Shown: positions 6,276 through 11,008 of the stretch, piece by piece | Layout of the letters: every line of letters begins with the position of its first letter | Numbering within the stretch: position 1 is the stretch's first letter | Source: Acidobacteriota bacterium | GTDB lineage: Bacteria; Acidobacteriota; Holophagae; Thermotomaculales; Thermotomaculaceae | Assembly: GCA_003650445.1 (NCBI GenBank) | Contig: QMQE01000075.1 | Span: 1-11,008, forward strand | Direction: 5' to 3' | DNA length: 11,008 bases | Notes under the pieces: generated by a model | What the model was told of the DNA's origin: nothing | Seen by the model: only the letters and a program-made list of their open reading frames with translations | The model's database searches: none | Translations under genes and position numbers: made by a program

Positions 6276-9200
6276 ATGACTGATCGGATGCGCCCGTTTT
6301 CGTTTCATAAATTGCTGACATGGATTGTTTCTGAATACGCCGAACACCGCACCGTTTTCGGTATTCCTGAGGAAAGGTTCATCCGAAACACCGGCGTTGA
6401 ACCAGTGTCATTTTTCGGGGAAGAATGCGCCCTGCCACTTGGCCCGGCCGCCGGCCCCCACACGCAGCTTTCGGAGAACATCGCCGCCGCCTATCTCACC
6501 GGGGGACGGTTCTTTGAGCTGAAAACCGTCCAGAAATTAGATGAGCTGGAGTTTGAAAAGCCCTGCATCGACGCACTGGATGAGGGCTACAACACCGAAT
6601 GGTCCACGGAACTGAGCCTATCCCAGGCCTTTACTGAGTACGCCCACGGATGGGTGCTGCTCCACGCACTGAAAACCTTGTTTGATATGGATTCACCGGA
6701 CAATCAGGGGTTTATCTTCAATATGAGCGTGGGCTACGACCTGGCGGGGATTCAAACGGAAAGAATGCAGCATTTCATTGACAGTTTAATGGATGCATCC
6801 AGGCACCCGGCCTTCCTGAATGCCATTGAAGAGCTGAAGGCCTTCGCCGCAGACGAAAACGCATGGCCAAGTGCCCCGGACGAGCTGAAACCCCGCATCC
6901 GGAGACTAAGTAAAACTGCCGACGCCATCCGGCCGGACATTTCCCGTTCTGTAACGTTGTCCACCATGCACGGCTGCCCGCCGGAGGAAATCGAGTCCAT
7001 CTGCCGCTACCTGTTGAGTGAAAAGGGACTTCACACTTACGTCAAGCTGAACCCCACCCTCCTCGGATACGAGCTGGTTTCTGATACATTCCTATCCCTG
7101 GGGTTTCAAGACATTGAACTGAATCCGGAATCCTTTGAAAAAGACCTCCAGTACGAGGATGCGGTGCCTATGCTGAAGCGGCTACAAGGATTGGCGAAAG
7201 ACAAAAACCTTTCTTTCGGTGTAAAACTCTCCAACACCCTGGGGGTCCGGAACACCAAAAACCGGCTTCCGGGCGACGAAATGTACATGTCGGGACGCGC
7301 ACTCTACCCCCTGACCATGTCGCTTTCAGAAAAGCTGTCAGCGGATTTTGATGGAAAGCTGCCGATTTCCTACTCCGGCGGGGCAAACCAGTCCAATGTC
7401 GTGGACATCCTCGCCACCGGCATCCGCCCCGTCACCGTGGCAACGGAATTGTTGAAACCGGGGGGGTACCTGCGCCTCGCCGCCATGGCTGAGGAAATCT
7501 CAAATAGTGGTATCCACTGGCGCTCCGGGATTGATCCGGACCCGGTCAGTGAACTTGCGGATGATGCCCTGGACAACTTTGTGTACGACAAAGACTGGCG
7601 ACAGCCGGGGAATGTCAGCGTCCCGGACAAACTGCCGCTGATGGACTGCTTCATTGCCCCCTGCAAAGTCGCCTGCCCCATACACCAGGATGTGCCGGAC
7701 TACATCCGCCTCGTAGGGGAAAAGCGCTACAAGGACGCCCTCCGGCTCATTTACACGAAAAATGCCCTTCCCCACATCACCGGCTACATCTGTGACCACC
7801 AGTGCATGTTCCATTGCACAAGGCTGGACTATGAAGGGGCGGTTCAGATTCGTGAGATGAAACGAATTGCCGCAGAAACCGGTTACCGGGACTTTGTCAA
7901 CTCCTGGCAGCGCCCGGACCCGGTTGCGAGGGGAAAAGCCGCCGTTATCGGTGCCGGGCCGGCCGGCCTGTCTGCCGCATTCTTTCTCGCTGTTTCCGGC
8001 ATGGAAGTGACTGTTTTTGAAAAGGAAAAAGACGCCGGCGGCGTGGTACGGAATGTGCTGCCGGACTTCCGCATTCCGGTGGAAGCCATGGAGAAGGACA
8101 TTGATTTTATCAGGGCACAGGGAGTGAGAATTGAGTTCGCTGCCACTCCTGACATTGCTACTTTGAAACAAAACGGGTACGAATTTATTTTCATCGGCAT
8201 CGGTGCTGAAAGGGAACGCCCCCTTCCCCTTGACGGTGAAACAGACCTGGTTATCGGTGCCCTGGATTTCCTGAAAGCATACAAAAATGCACCGGAAACA
8301 CTGAAACCCGGGGAAAATGTGGCGGTTATCGGCGGGGGAAACACCGCGATGGACAGCGCTCGGGCAGCAATCCGTCTCCCCGGCGTGGAGAATGTAACCA
8401 TCATCTACCGCAGAAGCGAAGCCGAGATGCCGGCGGACGTGGAAGAATTCGACAATGCCATTGAAGACGGGGTGGAATTCGAGGAGCTCATGAACCCCGA
8501 ATCCTTCAAAGACGGTATTCTGACCTGCCGGGTGATGAAACTGGGTGAAGCGGACGCAAGCGGGCGGCCCCGGCCTGAACCCACAGATGAAACCTTCTCT
8601 TTTCACGTGAATACCCTGATTGCCGCCATCGGGGAACAGGTGGATGAGCACTTCCCCCAAAAAAACGGCCTGAAACTGAACCCCAATGGCACCATTCAGG
8701 TGAATCCCGACACGCTGGAAACCACCATTCCCGGTGTTTTTGCCGGAGGGGACAACAGACGGGGGCCGGCAACGGTGGTGGAAGCCATCGCAGACGGAAA
8801 GAAAGCGGCGGAAGCCATTATCCGGAAAATCAAGCCAGACTGGAATGGCCGACTCTTTGCCGAAACCCCCGCCCACAATGCGAAGGAATCAGCTGAACGT
8901 CTACTTGGAACAAAGGGAAAACACAAGGACTCGGGGGAAGGACTGGGAAATGAGGATCTGGCACAAAGCGAATACGCCCGCTGTCTCCAATGCCATGAAA
9001 TCTGCAACAAATGCGTGGAAGTCTGCCCCAACCGAGCCAACGTCATCATTGAGCTTATCCACAACAACGGCCATAATCTGAACCAGATTCTGCACATCGA
9101 AGACCTCTGCAACGAATGCGGAAACTGTGCCACATTCTGCCCTTACGACGGCGCGCCCTACCGGGACAAACTGACCCTCTTCAGCAATGCGGCCGATTTC

Positions 9201-9398
9201 AATGAGAGTGCTAACGATGGCTTCCTTGTGGAAACAGTCAATGGCAAAGGCCAGATCCGCTACCGGATAAACACCGTCACAGGAATCGCAAGCCTTGGGC
9301 CGGATGGAACCGTGGGATTTGGCGAAAGCCCGCTTTCCCGGGACGTCCGGGAGTTTATTGAAACTGTTATCAAGAAATACCGCTTCATGTTTGCCTGA
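6276..9398 (+). CDS. ygfK: YgfK: putative NADPH-linked iron-sulfur flavoprotein ('putative selenate reductase' subunit)
   Basis: Large 1040-residue cytoplasmic fusion protein of full family length. The N-terminal third (to about 440) resembles dihydroorotate dehydrogenase/TIM-barrel flavoproteins (MHGCPP at 231-236, VKLNPTLLGY just after). A glutamate-synthase-small-subunit-like module follows, with cysteines 458, 463, 467, 506, 510 and 514 for iron-sulfur clusters, then an FAD loop GAGPAGL (559-565), an NADPH loop GGGNTAMD (686-693) and the second FAD motif GGDN (824-827). The C-terminus is a two-cluster ferredoxin: Cys903, 906, 910, 913, 917 and Cys945, 948, 951, 955. Such a chain can pass electrons between NADPH and the molybdenum enzyme or a barrel active site. 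It starts 51 bp after the xdhD-type gene with AAGGAG and a 5-nt gap. Homologues occur in gene sets for anaerobic purine/urate breakdown; the selenate reductase label is historical and unproven. Confidence 0.93.
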   Translation: MTDRMRPFSFHKLLTWIVSEYAEHRTVFGIPEERFIRNTGVEPVSFFGEECALPLGPAAGPHTQLSENIAAAYLTGGRFFELKTVQKLDELEFEKPCIDALDEGYNTEWSTELSLSQAFTEYAHGWVLLHALKTLFDMDSPDNQGFIFNMSVGYDLAGIQTERMQHFIDSLMDASRHPAFLNAIEELKAFAADENAWPSAPDELKPRIRRLSKTADAIRPDISRSVTLSTMHGCPPEEIESICRYLLSEKGLHTYVKLNPTLLGYELVSDTFLSLGFQDIELNPESFEKDLQYEDAVPMLKRLQGLAKDKNLSFGVKLSNTLGVRNTKNRLPGDEMYMSGRALYPLTMSLSEKLSADFDGKLPISYSGGANQSNVVDILATGIRPVTVATELLKPGGYLRLAAMAEEISNSGIHWRSGIDPDPVSELADDALDNFVYDKDWRQPGNVSVPDKLPLMDCFIAPCKVACPIHQDVPDYIRLVGEKRYKDALRLIYTKNALPHITGYICDHQCMFHCTRLDYEGAVQIREMKRIAAETGYRDFVNSWQRPDPVARGKAAVIGAGPAGLSAAFFLAVSGMEVTVFEKEKDAGGVVRNVLPDFRIPVEAMEKDIDFIRAQGVRIEFAATPDIATLKQNGYEFIFIGIGAERERPLPLDGETDLVIGALDFLKAYKNAPETLKPGENVAVIGGGNTAMDSARAAIRLPGVENVTIIYRRSEAEMPADVEEFDNAIEDGVEFEELMNPESFKDGILTCRVMKLGEADASGRPRPEPTDETFSFHVNTLIAAIGEQVDEHFPQKNGLKLNPNGTIQVNPDTLETTIPGVFAGGDNRRGPATVVEAIADGKKAAEAIIRKIKPDWNGRLFAETPAHNAKESAERLLGTKGKHKDSGEGLGNEDLAQSEYARCLQCHEICNKCVEVCPNRANVIIELIHNNGHNLNQILHIEDLCNECGNCATFCPYDGAPYRDKLTLFSNAADFNESANDGFLVETVNGKGQIRYRINTVTGIASLGPDGTVGFGESPLSRDVREFIETVIKKYRFMFA

Positions 9399-9414
9399 GA
9401 ATAAGGAGACTGCC

Positions 9415-10719
9415 ATGATAAAAATCCTGTCCAACGCAACCATTGTTCAATTCGACCCGGCACGGGTTCAAAGCGGGGTGGACATCGCCCTGGAGCATGG
9501 CCGCATCGTCAAAATCGGTAAAAATCTCACCATCAGCAGCCCCGGTGCCGCCATCCTTCCCATGGACGGGAAACTGGTGCTCCCGGGGATGGTATGCGCC
9601 CACAATCACTTTTATTCCGCCCTGGCGCGGGGCATCACGGCCGACATCGCCCCCTCCACTGACTTTGTCTCCATCCTCAACAACCTCTGGTGGCGGTTAG
9701 ACAGAGCCATTGACGAGGAAATCCTGGAAGCCAGCGCCCTCGCAGCTGCGCTGGAAGCGGTAAAAGCCGGTACAACTGCAGTCATTGACCACCATGCTTC
9801 CCCGAACTTCATCACAGGCTCCCTTGATGTCCTGAAAAATGCATTCGAAAAAATCGGGCTCAGAGGAATCCTGTGCTATGAGACCACGGACCGGAACGGC
9901 GAAACTGGAATGAAAGAAGGAATTGCTGAAAACATCAACTTCGCAAAGGGGATTGACGTGAAAAACGACCGTCGGCTGGTGGAAGCCGCCATCGGAGGCC
10001 ACGCGCCCTTCACCCTCAACGACAAGGCCCTTGAAATGATGAAAGAAGCAATTGACGAAACCGGCCGGGGCATCCACGTCCACGTGTCGGAGGATGCCTA
10101 CGACGCCGCGTTCTCCCACCATCAGAAGCGGGAAGACCCGCTGGCACGGCTGAACCGATTCGGGCTACTCAACAAAAATGCCCTCATCATCCACGGGGTG
10201 CATCTCACTGAAACCGAAATTGGCCTGCTCAATGAACATGACAGCTACCTTGTTCACAACCCCCGTTCCAACATGAACAACAACGTGGGCTACATGGAAA
10301 AGATTCAGCAGGTCAAAAACATCGCCATTGGTACAGACGGTATCGGCAGTGACATGTTCGAAGAATTCAAATTCGCCTTCTTCAAGCATCGGGACGCCGG
10401 CGGTGCCTTATGGCCAGACACCTTCGCCAGATTCCTTCAAAACGGAAATCACATTCTGGAACACTATTTCGGTGGAAAGTTCGGCACCGTAAAAGCCGGA
10501 TATCGGGCGGATTTCACCATCCTGGACTACAACTCCCCCACCCCGCTGACTGCAGACAATGTCGCGGGGCACCTGGCATTTGGCATGAGCGCCCGGGATG
10601 TGGACTCCGTAATGGTCAACGGAAAATTCATCTACAAGAACCGTGAATTCCCCTTTGACACCGCCAAAATCTACGCATCGGCCCGAAAAGCCGCGGCAAA
10701 ACTCTGGAAAAACATGTAA
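9415..10719 (+). CDS. ssnA: SsnA: putative amidohydrolase/aminohydrolase of the selenium-molybdenum hydroxylase cluster
   Basis: Metal-dependent amidohydrolase of 434 residues (E. coli SsnA is about 442), expected to hydrolyse an amino group or ring C-N bond of a purine-derived compound. Seen: an N-terminal beta-sandwich, metal ligands His63 and His65 in CAHNHFYSALARG, a DHHASPNF segment after the second strand, HVHVSED, IHGVH, the VHNPRSNMNNN motif, and GTDGIGSDM carrying the last metal aspartate. The start at 9415 is set by AAGGAG with a 6-nt gap, 16 bp after the ygfK stop; an in-frame reading from 9295 inside ygfK is rejected. It is the last gene of the operon in this window. Family members travel with ygfK and xdhD. 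Models of gut-bacterial urate catabolism give SsnA a ring-hydrolysis role, which I recall but cannot test here. Guanine-deaminase-like activity is the main alternative. Confidence 0.93.
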   Translation: MIKILSNATIVQFDPARVQSGVDIALEHGRIVKIGKNLTISSPGAAILPMDGKLVLPGMVCAHNHFYSALARGITADIAPSTDFVSILNNLWWRLDRAIDEEILEASALAAALEAVKAGTTAVIDHHASPNFITGSLDVLKNAFEKIGLRGILCYETTDRNGETGMKEGIAENINFAKGIDVKNDRRLVEAAIGGHAPFTLNDKALEMMKEAIDETGRGIHVHVSEDAYDAAFSHHQKREDPLARLNRFGLLNKNALIIHGVHLTETEIGLLNEHDSYLVHNPRSNMNNNVGYMEKIQQVKNIAIGTDGIGSDMFEEFKFAFFKHRDAGGALWPDTFARFLQNGNHILEHYFGGKFGTVKAGYRADFTILDYNSPTPLTADNVAGHLAFGMSARDVDSVMVNGKFIYKNREFPFDTAKIYASARKAAAKLWKNM

Positions 10720-10796
10720 ACGAGGCTGCGGCGATCCCCAAATTCAGGAATTCTGGCACCCCTCCGCGTCACCAGTGCAGTTTTCAGCGCAAGGTC

Positions 10797-10805
10797 TGCT
10801 ATAAT
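10797..10805 (+). promoter_or_regulatory. Extended -10 promoter element before the insertion-sequence gene
   Basis: TGCTATAAT is a perfect extended -10 (TGN plus TATAAT). No good -35 is seen at 16-18 bp upstream; the sequence there is GCAGTT or CAGTTT. Extended -10 promoters can work without one. It points towards the stem-loop region and the transposase start, so it could drive a bridge RNA or the transposase message. It may equally be host sequence. Confidence 0.4.
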
Positions 10806-10811
10806 TTATAT

Positions 10812-10969
10812 CAGCAATTATTAGAAACCGGAGAGTAACCAGATAACTGTCCCAGGCTTTCTTCTCGCTTGTCATTATTTAGTATTGTGATAATCATCCC
10901 CAAGGCCTGAGATGATGCCAGTGTACCGACGCGGTAAACTGGAAAACAAGTCTGATCAGGAGGTGGGAA
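10812..10969 (+). ncRNA. Candidate IS110-type bridge RNA region (left-end non-coding stretch)
   Basis: The roughly 160 nt between the extended -10 box and the transposase start are non-coding and fold well locally. CAGGCTTT (10853-10860) can pair with AAGGCCTG (10902-10909), with one G-U pair, around an inner ATTAT/ATAAT stem (10874-10878 with 10890-10894); this leaves an internal loop of unpaired bases on both sides. A second, very strong hairpin follows at 10918-10942. Length, position directly before the gene, and a stem with a large internal loop resemble known IS110 bridge RNAs, whose loops pair with target and donor DNA. The assignment depends on the 13-residue transposase call and on hand folding, so it is tentative. 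Confidence 0.3.
10918..10942 (+). repeat. Strong inverted repeat (10-bp hairpin)
   Basis: Arms CCAGT and TACCG (10918-10922 and 10924-10928) pair with CGGTA and ACTGG (10932-10936 and 10938-10942). A single G-A mismatch (10923/10937) separates the two helices and the loop is ACG. No T-run follows, so it is not a simple terminator. It ends 27 nt before the transposase ATG and could be part of a bridge RNA or a leader structure limiting transposase translation. Confidence 0.75.
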
Positions 10970-11008
10970 ATGAAACTTTTCGTAGGTATTGACCTTCATG
11001 GTTCCAAC
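10970..11008 (+). CDS. IS110-family transposase, first 13 codons only (cut by window end)
   Basis: The visible residues MKLFVGIDLHGSN match the usual start of IS110/IS1111 transposases (xxYxGIDxHxxx), where the aspartate of GID, here Asp8, is the first acidic residue of the RuvC-like DEDD catalytic domain. An excellent ribosome site AGGAGGT (10958-10964) lies 5 nt before the ATG, and the frame is open to the window end. In IS110-group elements a long non-coding left end precedes the gene, as here; IS1111-group elements have the longer non-coding part on the right. Thirteen residues cannot settle the subgroup or whether the gene is intact. Confidence 0.7.
   Translation, partial: MKLFVGIDLHGSN

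Larger units (their letters stand above)
10812..11008 (+). mobile_element. Left part of a probable IS110-family insertion sequence (continues beyond window)
   Basis: Called from the transposase start at 10970 and the structured non-coding stretch before it. The left border is approximate: IS110 elements lack long terminal inverted repeats, and no target duplication can be checked because the right end is outside. The host-element junction lies somewhere between the ssnA stop (10719) and about 10850. No clear terminator of the ssnA operon was found in 10720-10800. Confidence 0.45.

Noticed and set aside
7500..8876. Long minus-strand open frame (458 codons) inside ygfK
   Set aside because: Lies fully antisense to a gene with many conserved redox motifs; the translation shows no recognisable domain and is a codon-bias shadow.
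10720..10800. Rho-independent terminator after ssnA
   Set aside because: The AATTC repeats near 10740-10753 do not form a stable GC-rich stem and no T-run follows.
1..11008. CRISPR array, tRNA or rRNA gene
   Set aside because: No regularly spaced repeats, and no tRNA- or rRNA-like sequence, was recognised on either strand.

Overview
This window looks like bacterial chromosome from an anaerobic, probably amino-acid- or purine-using organism. The reasons are a five-gene cluster of the type linked to selenium-dependent molybdenum hydroxylases, a large iron-sulfur flavoprotein (YgfK), and coding that is dense and moderately GC-rich. No ribosomal or other strong phylogenetic marker is present, so I do not name a phylum.

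Left block, minus strand, 2459 down to 1: four genes in one overlapping operon, read queF (preQ0 reductase), speB-like agmatinase, a 5'-methylthioinosine/methylthioadenosine phosphorylase, and a methylthioadenosine/S-adenosylhomocysteine deaminase cut by the window start. A good sigma-70-type promoter (TTGCCA, 17 bp, TACAAT) sits just upstream of queF. The theme is small-molecule recycling around S-adenosylmethionine by-products and polyamines, plus queuosine precursor synthesis.

Middle and right block, plus strand, 2619 to 10719: a divergent operon of FAD subunit (YgfM type), 2Fe-2S subunit and molybdopterin subunit (XdhD type), followed by ygfK (a dihydroorotate-dehydrogenase-like, NADPH/FAD and ferredoxin fusion) and ssnA (amidohydrolase). 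The first three together form a xanthine dehydrogenase-family enzyme. YgfK is the likely electron partner and SsnA the likely ring hydrolase. Homologous sets are tied to anaerobic purine/urate metabolism in other bacteria.

The two divergent operons can be joined biochemically. Deamination of methylthioadenosine and phosphorolysis of methylthioinosine release hypoxanthine, which is a natural substrate class for the molybdenum hydroxylase opposite. This link is inference.

Right edge, 10720 to 11008: about 250 bp without a long gene, then the first 13 codons of what looks like an IS110-family transposase (MKLFVGIDLHGSN). The stretch before it holds an extended -10 box and strong stem-loops, as expected if it carries an IS110 left end with its bridge RNA. 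The right part of the element is outside the window.
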